In this document: positions 44,008 to 52,638 of the stretch, one piece after another
Position numbering within the stretch: the first letter of the stretch is position 1
How the letters are laid out: the number at the start of each line of letters is the position of its first letter
From: DTWD01 sp963662965
Lineage (GTDB): Bacteria; Acidobacteriota; Vicinamibacteria; Vicinamibacterales; UBA8438
Length of the DNA: 64,000 nucleotides
Assembly: GCA_963662965.1 (NCBI GenBank)
Contig: OY759970.1
Location: 1,612,001-1,676,000 of the forward strand
Direction of reading: 5' to 3'
Notes under the pieces: model-generated
The model's input: only the letters and a program-made list of their open reading frames with translations
What the model was told of the DNA's origin: nothing
Database searches by the model: none
Made by a program: the position numbers and the translations under genes

Positions 44008-45336
44008 GTGCGTCTGCTTAACGTCGTTCACGTCACCGGCAACATCCTCAGATTGTTCGGGGCCACGTTCGTCGTGCCGATTGTGGTGGCGGCGCTCTAT
44101 CGCGAGTGGACCGATATTCCGGGGTTTGTCATCGGCGGCGTCGTGAGCGCCGGGTTCGAACAGATCCTCCGGGTCGTGTCCCGCGACGCCGGAGATGACC
44201 TGCGACAGATTGAGGCGTTGGCCGTGGTCGCGGGCGCGTGGCTGATGCTGGCCGGGTTCGGCGCTGTCCCCTACGCGTGGGTCGGGTTCGACGTGGTCGA
44301 CGCGCTGTTCGAGTCGATGTCGGGCATCACCACGACCGGCGCCACGATTCTGACCGACTTCGAGTCGCCGGGACACGGGCTGTTCTTCTGGCGGTCGATG
44401 ACGCAGTGGCTCGGCGGGATGGGCGTGATTACCCTCGTGGTCGCCGTGCTGCCCCGGCTGGCTGTCGGTGTCCGGCAGCTGTTCGCCGCCGAGGCGCCCG
44501 GACCGACGGAGGAAAAGCTCGCGCCGCAGATCCCGAAAACGGCGGCCTACCTCTGGCGTGTGTACGCCGGACTTACCCTCGCCGCATTCATCGCCCTCTC
44601 CGTGGCCGGCATGCCGCTCTATGACGCGCTGTGTCACGCGATGACGACACTCTCGGCCGACGGGTTTTCGCCGCACGGCCAATCGATCATGGGCTACGCC
44701 AACCCGGCCGTCGAGTGGATCATCTGCGTGTTCATGTTTCTGGCCGGCGCGAATTTTGCGCTGCAGTACCGCGTACTCCTTGGTCGGCCGGGACTCCTTC
44801 TCCGCGACGACGAGTTCAAGGCCTATGCCGGCGTCGTCGTGTTGTCGACCGCGGTGCTCGGTGTTCTGCTCTGGACGCTCGAGGGGGACACCGGACCAGT
44901 GCGTCACGCCACGTTCCAAACGCTCTCGATTCTGACCACGACCGAGTATGCCAGCGTCGATTTTGAGCTGTGGTCCGATCAGGCCAAAAAGGTGGTGCCA
45001 GACCACGTGATGCGTGGTGTCCTGGTCTTTTTTCTCTTCTACATTCTGACCTTTGCCGTGTGCGCCGCCGCGGTCATCGGTCTCGGCGCGGACATCGTGA
45101 CGGGGCTCACCGCAACGGTCGCCTCACTTGGCAACATCGGTCCGGGGTTTGGCGCGGTCGGTCCGATGGCGAGCTACGGCGGACTCCACCCGGCGAGCAA
45201 GCTGGTCTTGACAGCCGCCATGTGGATCGGCCGTCTCGAGGTGGTCACCGTCTTGGCCCTCCTCCGGCCGGAGGTATGGGTCGCGGCGCATTGGGTCGGT
45301 TTGGCGGAACGACGCATCGACGTTCGCTCGATGTGA
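44008..45336 (+). CDS. trkH: Trk potassium transporter membrane subunit TrkH
   Basis: 442 residues. Four pore loops with the selectivity-filter glycines are visible: GITTTGATIL, TTLSADGFSP, LTTTEYASVD and LGNIGPGFGA (the third filter has Glu in place of Gly). Each is followed by an M2-type helix; the first part holds the D0/D1 helices (FVVPIVVAALYREW). The protein conducts K+ across the inner membrane when TrkA is bound. Slightly shorter than E. coli TrkH (483). GTG start 44008, 92 bp after the end of trkA. Confidence 0.92.
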   Translation: MRLLNVVHVTGNILRLFGATFVVPIVVAALYREWTDIPGFVIGGVVSAGFEQILRVVSRDAGDDLRQIEALAVVAGAWLMLAGFGAVPYAWVGFDVVDALFESMSGITTTGATILTDFESPGHGLFFWRSMTQWLGGMGVITLVVAVLPRLAVGVRQLFAAEAPGPTEEKLAPQIPKTAAYLWRVYAGLTLAAFIALSVAGMPLYDALCHAMTTLSADGFSPHGQSIMGYANPAVEWIICVFMFLAGANFALQYRVLLGRPGLLLRDDEFKAYAGVVVLSTAVLGVLLWTLEGDTGPVRHATFQTLSILTTTEYASVDFELWSDQAKKVVPDHVMRGVLVFFLFYILTFAVCAAAVIGLGADIVTGLTATVASLGNIGPGFGAVGPMASYGGLHPASKLVLTAAMWIGRLEVVTVLALLRPEVWVAAHWVGLAERRIDVRSM

Positions 45337-45567
45337 CCGCGAGCGGAACGACACCTGTACACCCGCGCCGCCGTGAAGCAGCGCCGCTGCGATCGACCAC
45401 CCGCGCGTCTGTCGGTCCCTGTTCCTGGTCGCGACGCGGCCGGCCGCCACACCCAGGGCAGCGCCAAACGGGAGGTCGCTCAGCCAGTGACGTTGTTCAC
45501 TCAGGCGCGACAGGGCAACCCAGGCGCCGACGGCGAGGCTGAGGACAGAGCGCGAACGAAACTGTAC
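45331..45567 (-). pseudogene. PAP2-family phosphatase fragment
   Basis: Translation of the minus strand gives FDDVQFRSRSVLSLAVGAWVAL-like helix text (FRSRSVLSLAVGAWVAL), then SRLSEQRHWLSDLPFGAALGVAAGRVATR. This is the C3 motif of PAP2 phosphatases (S-R-x5-HW-x-SD-x3-G) with the catalytic His. The first two motifs (KxxxxxxRP and PSGH) and the start are missing; on one side lies the IS3-like remnant, on the other trkH. It would have been a membrane lipid phosphatase or phosphotransferase. Confidence 0.65.
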
Positions 45568-45571
45568 GTCG

Positions 45572-45958
45572 TCAAACCAATCCGGACTTTTGGGCCTGAG
45601 TTTCAAGAGAGACTGCTCGCCGGTTGCGCGTGCTGTGTCCGTGTAGATTCTCCCGCTTGCGTTGTGCCAGGGTCCTCCGTTTGATCTGTTCGCGTCGAGC
45701 GAGAATCGCTGACCGGCGCCCCTCGTAGACGTCGGCCGGGGTGATGTTGTCGAGTGCTTCATGCAGCCGGCGGTGGTTGTAGTCGTCGACGAAGCGAGCG
45801 ATGGTCCGTTCGAGCTCCCACGGGTTGTGGTATTTCTCCAGCTTCACCACGTTTTTCATCGACCGGTGATACCGCTCGATCTTGCCCTGCGTCATCGGAT
45901 GATACGGCGCGCTGCGCGTGTGCCCCAGGCCGTGCGTCTCAAGATAGGTGGCGAGCTC
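45572..45958 (-). mobile_element. IS3-like transposase, C-terminal fragment of the integrase core
   Basis: From about 45958: ELATYLETHGLGHTRSAPYHP, then MTQGKIERYHRSMKNVV with the catalytic Glu of the DDE triad, FVDDYNHRRLHEALDNITPADVYEGR, and the basic end RREQIKRRTLAQRKRENL; the frame stops at 45572. This is the C-terminal third of an IS3-family OrfB (rve core). The two catalytic Asp residues and OrfA are missing. No intact terminal repeat could be paired. The fragment separates pieces of a PAP2 phosphatase and a disulfide reductase, so it marks a rearranged site. Confidence 0.78.
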
Positions 45959-46072
45959 GACGTGATGTACGCCAAGGCGCCATACACCATGACCCAGCGG
46001 GCGGTGCACATTCACCCGACCGTGGCGGAGTTGATCCCGACGATGTTGGGTGACTTGAAGCCGCTGGACTGA
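45959..46072 (+). pseudogene. FAD-dependent disulfide oxidoreductase, C-terminal tail
   Basis: DVMYAKAPYTMTQRAVHIHP followed by TVAELIPTMLGDLKPLD and TGA at 46070. HIHPTVAELIP is the dimer-interface motif with the catalytic His of pyridine-nucleotide disulfide oxidoreductases (mercuric reductase, dihydrolipoamide dehydrogenase, soluble transhydrogenase-like). Only the last 37 residues remain; the gene is cut by the IS3-like remnant at about 45958. Confidence 0.7.
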
Positions 46073-46099
46073 CCGCCGCCGGCGCGGCGACGGTGTTAG

Positions 46100-47635
46100 C
46101 TACTGTGGCTCGGCCGGCTTCACGACCGCGACGCTATTGACATCGCGCTCGTGTCCCGCCTTGTAGACGCCACGATCTTTCATCAGCTGACGCAGCAGCT
46201 CCGCCGTGTGGTCCGCTCGTTTGACGGTGCCGGTGTAGTGCACGCCGTCGGCGATCCGGAGCGGTGTCCATCCCTCGTCCGACTCCGCCAAGAGGTCGGC
46301 GCCTCTCTCGACGAGGAATTGCGCGATCGGATTCGCGCCCCGAAGGGCGGCGCCGTGGAGCGCCGTGTAGCCGCGGTCGTCGGCGACGGTCACGTCGCGG
46401 TCGCCCAGCTCGTAGGCGAGCTTGACCGCCTCGAACGCTTCCTCGTTGGTGCCGGCGCTCTCGCCGACGTTGAAGATGCCGACACCCGCCGCCACCATCA
46501 ACGGAGAGGCGTTCCCCGCCGTCGGCAGCCGCGTGTCCGCGCCATGGTCAGAAAGTAGCCACATCAGCGGCACATCGGCGTGTTTCGCCGCGAGCAGATA
46601 CGGCGTCGCGCCGACACGGTTCAGATTGTTGCGTTCGCGGTTGTTGAACCGCTCCGTTTGCCGGAGGTTCGGGCCGGCGCCGTTCTCGAGCAGGAACCGC
46701 ACGAAGTCCAACGTGTCGAGACTGTCGGTGATGGGGACGGGCGGCATCCCCTTGCCCGAGTTCGGCCGACGCGTGTAGGCGAGCTGATGGAGCGCCGTCC
46801 ACCCTTGCGCCGCGGCGTTCGGGTCGGCGCCTTCCTCGACCAAATACGTCGCGAGCGAGAAGTGGGCGTTGGCCACCGCGATGACCAGGGCGCTGGTGCC
46901 TTCCGGTCCTGGACGGCGCGATTGGGCCGCCTCGGTCTCGGTGGTCTCAGCCTCGGACGTCAGCGGCTGGATCGTGTCGTTCACGTCGGCGCCGGCTTCG
47001 AGAAGCGCGCTCACCGCCGCCCTCTGTCCGGACCGGACGGCGAAGAGCAACGCCGTCCAGCCGGCGTTCGACCGCTCGCTGACATCCGCGCCCAGCTCGA
47101 TCAACGCATGAACGGCCACCGGATGGTTCTGAGCGGCCGCCCACATCAACGCCGTCTGGCCCCGCCAGCGCTCCCGAGCGCCGATGTTGGCGCCGTGGGC
47201 GAGGAGCAGTCGCAGCACGTCGACGTTGCCGGTGCGCGCCGCGGCCATCAGCACCGTCTCGCCCTCTGGCAGACTCGTGTTCGGATCGGCGCCCGCGTTC
47301 AGGAGTGCCTCGACGATCGGAGCGTTTCCCCGGCCCGCCGCCAGTACCAGCGGGGTGACGTCGTAGCGGTTCATTGCCGCGGCATCGGCGCCGGCGCGGA
47401 GCAGGAGCTGCGCCGTGTCGAGGTCACCCTTGTAGGCCGCCCAATGGAGGGCCGTGGTGCCGTCGACCTCGGGCGCGTTGACGTCGACGTTCTGCTCGAG
47501 AACGAGCGCACGGACCCTTGCCGTATCGGCCGCTTTAGCCGCTTCGACCAGCGGCACGTCGGCCTCGGCGGCCAGGCCGGTTCCGGTCAGCAGCGGCAAC
47601 ACCAGCAGCGACCACCAGCCGGCTCGATTTCTCAC
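46100..47635 (-). CDS. Exported ankyrin-repeat protein
   Basis: 511 residues from GTG 47635, which gives a typical signal peptide (NRAGWWSLLVLPLLTGTGLAAEA). The frame is open further upstream (to 47731) but without coding character. About nine to eleven ankyrin repeats follow: GTTALHWAAYKGDLDTAQLLLRAGAD, GETVLMAAARTGNVDVLRLLLAHGAN, GQTALMWAAAQNHPVAVHALIELGAD, GWTALLFAVRSGQRAAVSALLEAGAD and others. Such periplasmic ankyrin proteins, often close to DUF1592/DUF1552 pairs in this phylum, are presumed to mediate protein contacts; the partner is unknown. It ends AVVKPAEPQ. Confidence 0.85.
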   Translation of the reverse strand: MRNRAGWWSLLVLPLLTGTGLAAEADVPLVEAAKAADTARVRALVLEQNVDVNAPEVDGTTALHWAAYKGDLDTAQLLLRAGADAAAMNRYDVTPLVLAAGRGNAPIVEALLNAGADPNTSLPEGETVLMAAARTGNVDVLRLLLAHGANIGARERWRGQTALMWAAAQNHPVAVHALIELGADVSERSNAGWTALLFAVRSGQRAAVSALLEAGADVNDTIQPLTSEAETTETEAAQSRRPGPEGTSALVIAVANAHFSLATYLVEEGADPNAAAQGWTALHQLAYTRRPNSGKGMPPVPITDSLDTLDFVRFLLENGAGPNLRQTERFNNRERNNLNRVGATPYLLAAKHADVPLMWLLSDHGADTRLPTAGNASPLMVAAGVGIFNVGESAGTNEEAFEAVKLAYELGDRDVTVADDRGYTALHGAALRGANPIAQFLVERGADLLAESDEGWTPLRIADGVHYTGTVKRADHTAELLRQLMKDRGVYKAGHERDVNSVAVVKPAEPQ

Positions 47636-47729
47636 GATCCGTATGCTACCGCACTTCCGAGACCGGTCCCAGCCCGTGCGGCACTCAGGTTGACAGCCGA
47701 TTCGGAAGCTGTACGAATAGAATTGGATC

Positions 47730-50144
47730 ATGATGGGAGGTTGTGCCAGTCTCGGCGTCTCGGTGGCGGTGTTATTGGCGGCGACGAGCCCGCTGCGGGC
47801 GGCCGGCGAAGGCCAGCCGGCGGAGACGGCCGCCCCGGGGCAGCATGCCCTCGTCCTTGATCAGTATTGCGTCACGTGTCACAACGCGCCACTGGCGGCT
47901 CGTGGCACCGTCCCGATTTCGCTGGAGCCCGATGCGGCTGATCTCACCACGGTGCCCGCCAACGCGGAGCTGTGGGAGAAGGTGATCCGGAAGCTCCGGA
48001 CGGGCTCGATGCCTCCGGCCGGGCGCCCACGGCCGGACCCCGCGACGAGCGACGCCTTTGCGGCGTGGCTCGAGACTCAGATCGACCAGGTCGCCGCCGC
48101 GCAGCCCAACCCCGGTCGGACCGAACCGCTGCACCGTCTGAACCGGACGGAATATCAAAACGTGGTTCGCGATCTGCTCGGGCTCGACATCGATGCGGCC
48201 GCGCTGGTGCCGGCCGACGACCAAAGCTACGGGTTCGACAACATTGCCGGCGTGTTGAAAGTCTCGCCGACCCTGCTCGAGCGCTACATGAGTGCGGCGC
48301 GCGAAATCAGCCGTCTCGCCGTCGGTGCGTCGGCGATGGCCCCCGGCGGCGAGACGTTCCGTATCGTCTCGGATCTGTCGCAATACGGCCACCGCGACGG
48401 CCTGCCGTTCGGCACGCGCGGCGGCATGTCGGTGTCGTACAACTTTCCGCGGGACGGCGAGTACGACATCAAGCTCCAGCTGCTGGACCTGTTTTCCGGC
48501 GCCCCCATCCGAGAGCCGCATCAGCTCGAAGTGAGCATCGACGGCGTCCGGGTGACGATCTTCAACCTCGGCCCGCCCGACCCCGACCGCGATCAGGGCG
48601 CGGCCTACAACACCGGTCCTGATGCGCTCGAGGTTCGTGTACCGGTCGAGGCCGGCCCGCGCGTCGTGACGGCCGCGTTCATCAAGAAGACCGACGCGCT
48701 GGCGGAAAGCGTTCGGCTCCCGTTCGACCGGCCGCATGGCGAAGGCGACTACCTGCTGTATCAGCCACACCTCGGCACGCTGACGATCACCGGGCCGTTC
48801 AATGCGACCGGCGTGGGCGACACGCCGGCACGCCGCCGCATCTTCGTCTGCCGGCCGTCGAACGAAAACGAAGCCGCGGCGTGCGCCGCCGAGATTCTGT
48901 CGACGTTAGCTCGGCGTGCCTACCGGCGGCCGGTGACCGACTCGGATCTCGAGGGCCTGCTGGCCTTCTACGACGAGGGTCGGCAAAGTGACCGTGGCAG
49001 TGGCAGTTTCGATGCGGGGATCGAACGCGCGCTGCGCGCGCTGCTCGTCAGCCCCGACTTCTTGTTCCGGGTGGTCACCGACCCGTCGGGGATCGACGCC
49101 GGGACGCCGTATCGCCTGAGCGACCTGGAGTTGGCGTCGCGGATCTCGTTCTTCCTCTGGAGCAGCATTCCCGACGACGCGCTGCTGGAAGCCGCCGCGC
49201 GCGGAGAGCTCGGCAGCCCGGACGGGGTCGAGCAGCAAGTCCGGCGAATGCTCGCCGATCCGCGGTCGGAGGCGTTGGCGAAGAACTTCGCCGGTCAGTG
49301 GCTACGGCTGCGCAATATCTCTGGCGCCCTGCCGTCCGATGTGATCTTTCCGAACTTTGGCGAGAGCTTGCGAAAAGACTTCGTCCGGGAAACGGAGCTG
49401 TTCTTCGATGCCGTCCTGCGTGAGAACCGCGCCGTCACCGAGCTCTTGACGGCGGACTACACCTTCCTCAACGAGCGCCTCGCCCGCCATTACGACATCC
49501 CCGGGGTCTACGGCAGTGACTTCAGACGCGTCACGCTCGCCGACGCTAACCGCCGCGGGCTGCTCGGCCAAGGCAGCGTCCTGACGGTCACGTCGTATCC
49601 CGACAGAACCTCGCCCGTCGGTCGCGGCAAATGGGTACTGGAGAACGTCCTCGGCACGCCCCCGCCGCCCCCACCGCCCAACGTCCCGGAGTTGGAGCCG
49701 ACCGAGGAGACGGGCAAAGTGCTGGCGATGCGTGAGCGGATGGAGCAGCACCGCGCGAATCCGGTCTGCGCCAGTTGTCATCGCATCATGGACCCGCTCG
49801 GGTTGGCGCTCGAGAACTTCGACGCGGTCGGCCGCTGGCGCTCGAGCATGCCGGGCGGCACCGCCATCGATGCCTCCGGCGCGATGCCGGATGGCACGGC
49901 GTTCGACGGTCCGTCGGATCTTCGACAGCTGCTGGTGAAGAACCCCGAGCAGTTTGCCACGGTCATCACTGAGAAGCTGCTGACCTATGCGCTCGGTCGG
50001 GGTGTGGAGTACTACGACGTGCCGGCGGTCCGCCAGATCACGCGCGCCGCCGCTGCGGATGACTACCGGCTGGCTGCGCTCGTAGTCGGCGTCGTCAACA
50101 GCACGCCGTTTCAGATGCGGCTGGCCACCGCCAACTCTAACTAG
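47730..50144 (+). CDS. Exported cytochrome-c-like protein with DUF1587/1592/1588/1585/1595 domains
   Basis: 804 residues with a signal peptide (SLGVSVAVLLAATSPLRAAG). Order: an N-terminal heme-c domain (QYCVTCHNAPLA), DUF1587 (LHRLNRTEYQNVVRDLLGLDI), a carbohydrate-binding-like section (DGEYDIKLQLLD), DUF1595 and DUF1592 (YRLSDLELASRISFFLWSSIPDD, LADPRSEALAKNFAGQWLRLRN), DUF1588 (RRGLLGQGSVLTVTSYPDRTSPVGRGKWV, with a second CxxCH, NPVCASCH) and DUF1585 (EKLLTYALGRGVEYYD). This is the Planctomycete-type cytochrome that pairs with a DUF1552 protein, here the next gene. Periplasmic; reaction unknown. Confidence 0.92.
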   Translation: MMGGCASLGVSVAVLLAATSPLRAAGEGQPAETAAPGQHALVLDQYCVTCHNAPLAARGTVPISLEPDAADLTTVPANAELWEKVIRKLRTGSMPPAGRPRPDPATSDAFAAWLETQIDQVAAAQPNPGRTEPLHRLNRTEYQNVVRDLLGLDIDAAALVPADDQSYGFDNIAGVLKVSPTLLERYMSAAREISRLAVGASAMAPGGETFRIVSDLSQYGHRDGLPFGTRGGMSVSYNFPRDGEYDIKLQLLDLFSGAPIREPHQLEVSIDGVRVTIFNLGPPDPDRDQGAAYNTGPDALEVRVPVEAGPRVVTAAFIKKTDALAESVRLPFDRPHGEGDYLLYQPHLGTLTITGPFNATGVGDTPARRRIFVCRPSNENEAAACAAEILSTLARRAYRRPVTDSDLEGLLAFYDEGRQSDRGSGSFDAGIERALRALLVSPDFLFRVVTDPSGIDAGTPYRLSDLELASRISFFLWSSIPDDALLEAAARGELGSPDGVEQQVRRMLADPRSEALAKNFAGQWLRLRNISGALPSDVIFPNFGESLRKDFVRETELFFDAVLRENRAVTELLTADYTFLNERLARHYDIPGVYGSDFRRVTLADANRRGLLGQGSVLTVTSYPDRTSPVGRGKWVLENVLGTPPPPPPPNVPELEPTEETGKVLAMRERMEQHRANPVCASCHRIMDPLGLALENFDAVGRWRSSMPGGTAIDASGAMPDGTAFDGPSDLRQLLVKNPEQFATVITEKLLTYALGRGVEYYDVPAVRQITRAAAADDYRLAALVVGVVNSTPFQMRLATANSN

Positions 50145-50185
50145 ACGCAAAACGGCCTAAGATTAGGACTGGCAGAGGAGAGTGA

Positions 50186-51538
50186 ATGTTCATCACCAAG
50201 AAGGCGCTGCCCCGGCGAACGTTTCTCCGCGGGATGGGGGTCACGCTGGGACTACCGCTGCTCGACGCCATGATGCCCGCCGCGTCTGCGCTGGCCGGGA
50301 CCGCGGCGAGACCGGTCCGACGCCTCGGCTTCGTCTACATACCAAACGGGGCGGTGATGTCGCATTGGCAGCCGGACGGCGACGGACCGATCACGGAGCT
50401 GTCGCCCTCCTTGAGTCCGCTGGCGCCGTTTCAGGATCAGACGATCGTCCCCATCGGCCTGAGCCAGAAGCAGGCCGAGGCGCTCGGTGACGGCAACGGC
50501 GAACATTCACGTGCGGGCACCGTGTGGCTGAGCGGCGTCCACCCGAAGGAAACCGAAGGCGCCGACGTGCGCAACGGCACGACGGCGGACCAGATCGCGG
50601 CGCGGCATATCGGTGGCGACACGCCCTTGGCCTCGCTCGAACTGGCGATGGAGCAGACGTACCTCATCGGCAACTGCGACAACGGCTATAGCTGCGTCTA
50701 TACCAACAGCATCTCGTGGCGAACCCCGACGGCCCCGAATCCGCACGAGACCAATCCGCGTATCGTCTTCCAGCGGATGTTCGGCGATGGTGGCACGCCC
50801 GCCGAGCGGCTGGCGCACATGCAGGAAGACCGCAGTATCCTCGACTGGGTCACGTCCGATATCGCGGACTTGCAGAAACAGCTGAGTCCCGCCGACCGCA
50901 ACAGCGTCGGCGAATACCTCGATTCGGTGCGCGAAGTGGAGCGTCGGCTTCAGGTCGCCGAGCGTCAGCACGGCGATTCCGTGCTCGAGCTCCCCGACCG
51001 GCCCGTCGGGGTGCCGGAGTCATACGACGAGCACGCCAAGTTGATGTTCGACCTCCTGGCCCTCGCGTTCCAGGCCGACATCACTCGAGTCTTCGTCTTC
51101 ACGCTCGGCAAAGAACAAACCAACCGCGCCTACCCCGACCTCGGCGTCGATGCGGCTCATCACGCGGTGTCGCACCACCAGCATGACCCGATCAAGTTCG
51201 AGCAAGGCCACAAGATCAACCAGTACCACATTGGTCTGACCGCGCACTTCCTCAACACGCTGAAGTCGACGCCCGACGGCGACGGCAATCTGCTCGACCA
51301 TTCGCTCGTGCTCCACGGCGGTGGGATCAGCGACGCCAATGAGCACTCGCACATCGACCTTCCGCTGGTCTTGGTCGGTGGCGCCGGCGGGGTCAAGGGC
51401 GGCCGCGTGCTTCGCCACTCGAGAGACACCCCGATGAACAATCTGCTGGTGTCGATGCTCGAGCGCGTCGGGGTGCAGACGGACACGTTCGGCGACGCAA
51501 CCGGCTCGTTGCCACTCCAACCGCTGTCTGGCGTCTGA
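50186..51538 (+). CDS. DUF1552 exported protein
   Basis: 450 residues. The N-terminus LPRRTFLRGMGVTLGLPLLDAMMPAASALA is a twin-arginine-type signal (RRTFLRG). The mature part (PVRRLGFVYIPNGAVMSHW, HSRAGTVWLSGVHPKETEG, SVGEYLDSVREVERRLQVAE, HGGGISDANEHSHIDLPLVLVGGAGG) is the DUF1552 family, of the sulfatase/alkaline-phosphatase-like fold in DUF1501 relatives. It follows the DUF1592 gene by 41 bp with a good ribosome site (AGAGGAG), the invariant gene pair of Planctomycetota and Acidobacteriota. Function unknown. Confidence 0.92.
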   Translation: MFITKKALPRRTFLRGMGVTLGLPLLDAMMPAASALAGTAARPVRRLGFVYIPNGAVMSHWQPDGDGPITELSPSLSPLAPFQDQTIVPIGLSQKQAEALGDGNGEHSRAGTVWLSGVHPKETEGADVRNGTTADQIAARHIGGDTPLASLELAMEQTYLIGNCDNGYSCVYTNSISWRTPTAPNPHETNPRIVFQRMFGDGGTPAERLAHMQEDRSILDWVTSDIADLQKQLSPADRNSVGEYLDSVREVERRLQVAERQHGDSVLELPDRPVGVPESYDEHAKLMFDLLALAFQADITRVFVFTLGKEQTNRAYPDLGVDAAHHAVSHHQHDPIKFEQGHKINQYHIGLTAHFLNTLKSTPDGDGNLLDHSLVLHGGGISDANEHSHIDLPLVLVGGAGGVKGGRVLRHSRDTPMNNLLVSMLERVGVQTDTFGDATGSLPLQPLSGV

Positions 51539-51672
51539 GCGATTAGTCCCCTACCGAACGCTCCCACCGGGGTGTACTCCGCCTCGGACAGCTAGTCACG
51601 CGCATGGGTCGGTTGCCGCCTTCCGCGGCGTGGAATCCGCCGACCACGAGATGCCGCCACTCGCCGACGCGG

Positions 51673-52638
51673 TTACCGCGCGTCGAATCGGACGAGTTCC
51701 CGGTCGATCATATCGATTGTCGGTCGACCGGACGCGGCCATGTTGCGGGCGAGCTCGTTGACGAGAAGACGGAGCGCCGCTTCGACGCCGGGAGCGCCGT
51801 AGGCGGCCAGGCCCCACATCACGGGGCGCGCCAGCATGACCGCGGTGGCGCCGAGCGCAAGCCCCTTGAGAATGTCGCTACCGCGCTTGAAACCGCCGTC
51901 GACGAGCACCGGTACGCGGTCGCCGATGTCGTCGGCGATGTCCGGGAGCACGTCGATCGGCAAGACGCCGTCGAAGCCGACGGCGCCGCCATGGTTCGAG
52001 ACGACGAGTCCCTGCGCGCCGCGGTCGATCGCCGTGCGCGCATCGTCCTGGGTCATGACTCCCTTGACGACCACCGGAACGCCCGCACGCTGGACCAGCC
52101 GCTCGACCGCGTTCCACTCGATGGCCACCGGCGCGCCGTCCGCGGAAATGCCGATCGTGACGCACAGCACTTGGCACCCCGCGGCGACGGCCTGTGCGAC
52201 GGCGTCGCTGATCGGAGGGACGTCGCGCTCGGCGTACACCTGATACCACAGCGGCTGGTCGGTCGCGGCGGCGATCTGATCGACGGGAAAGCTGGCGTGC
52301 CGGGTGGCCACCATGATGGTTCGCGCCGCCGCGGCCCCGCGCGCCGTCGCCAGCTCCCCCTCTTCATGGAGAGCGACCTGATGGCCGACCGGCCCGACGA
52401 TGATCGGCGCAAACATCGCATAGCCGAACAGCTCGGTCGTCAGGTCGAGGTCCATGGCGTAGACCATGAGCCGCTGCCGAAACGTCATCTTGTCGAACGA
52501 CCCGCGGGCGCCGCTGCGGAGCGTCTCGAACGTCGCCGGCGAGAGCACCAGCTCGGCCATCTGCTCGAACTCCGGCGCCGCGTAGATCTCGTCGACCGGG
52601 GCGAGGCGGATGTCGGGGAGACCGTCCTGCGTGATCAT
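51673..52638 (-). CDS. FMN-dependent 2-hydroxyacid dehydrogenase-like protein, shortened
   Basis: 321 residues, about 40 to 60 fewer than LldD or glycolate oxidase. FMN-barrel motifs: PIIVGPVGHQVALHEEGELATARG, PLWYQVYAERD (Tyr), VVVKGVMTQDDA (Lys), SNHGG (catalytic His) and VPVLVDGGFKRGSDILKGLALGATAV. The active-site Arg that follows HGG (HGGRxxD) is replaced (SNHGGAVGFDG), and the region between CVTIGISADG and the Lys is cut to about 25 residues, so loop 4 is lost. The substrate must therefore differ from ordinary L-2-hydroxyacids, or the protein is not catalytic. Its start overlaps the stop of the next upstream gene by ATGA. Confidence 0.82.
   Translation of the reverse strand: MITQDGLPDIRLAPVDEIYAAPEFEQMAELVLSPATFETLRSGARGSFDKMTFRQRLMVYAMDLDLTTELFGYAMFAPIIVGPVGHQVALHEEGELATARGAAAARTIMVATRHASFPVDQIAAATDQPLWYQVYAERDVPPISDAVAQAVAAGCQVLCVTIGISADGAPVAIEWNAVERLVQRAGVPVVVKGVMTQDDARTAIDRGAQGLVVSNHGGAVGFDGVLPIDVLPDIADDIGDRVPVLVDGGFKRGSDILKGLALGATAVMLARPVMWGLAAYGAPGVEAALRLLVNELARNMAASGRPTIDMIDRELVRFDAR

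Noticed and set aside
46580..47860. 426-codon frame on the plus strand
   Set aside because: Mirror frame of the ankyrin-repeat gene; the repeats are clear on the minus strand.
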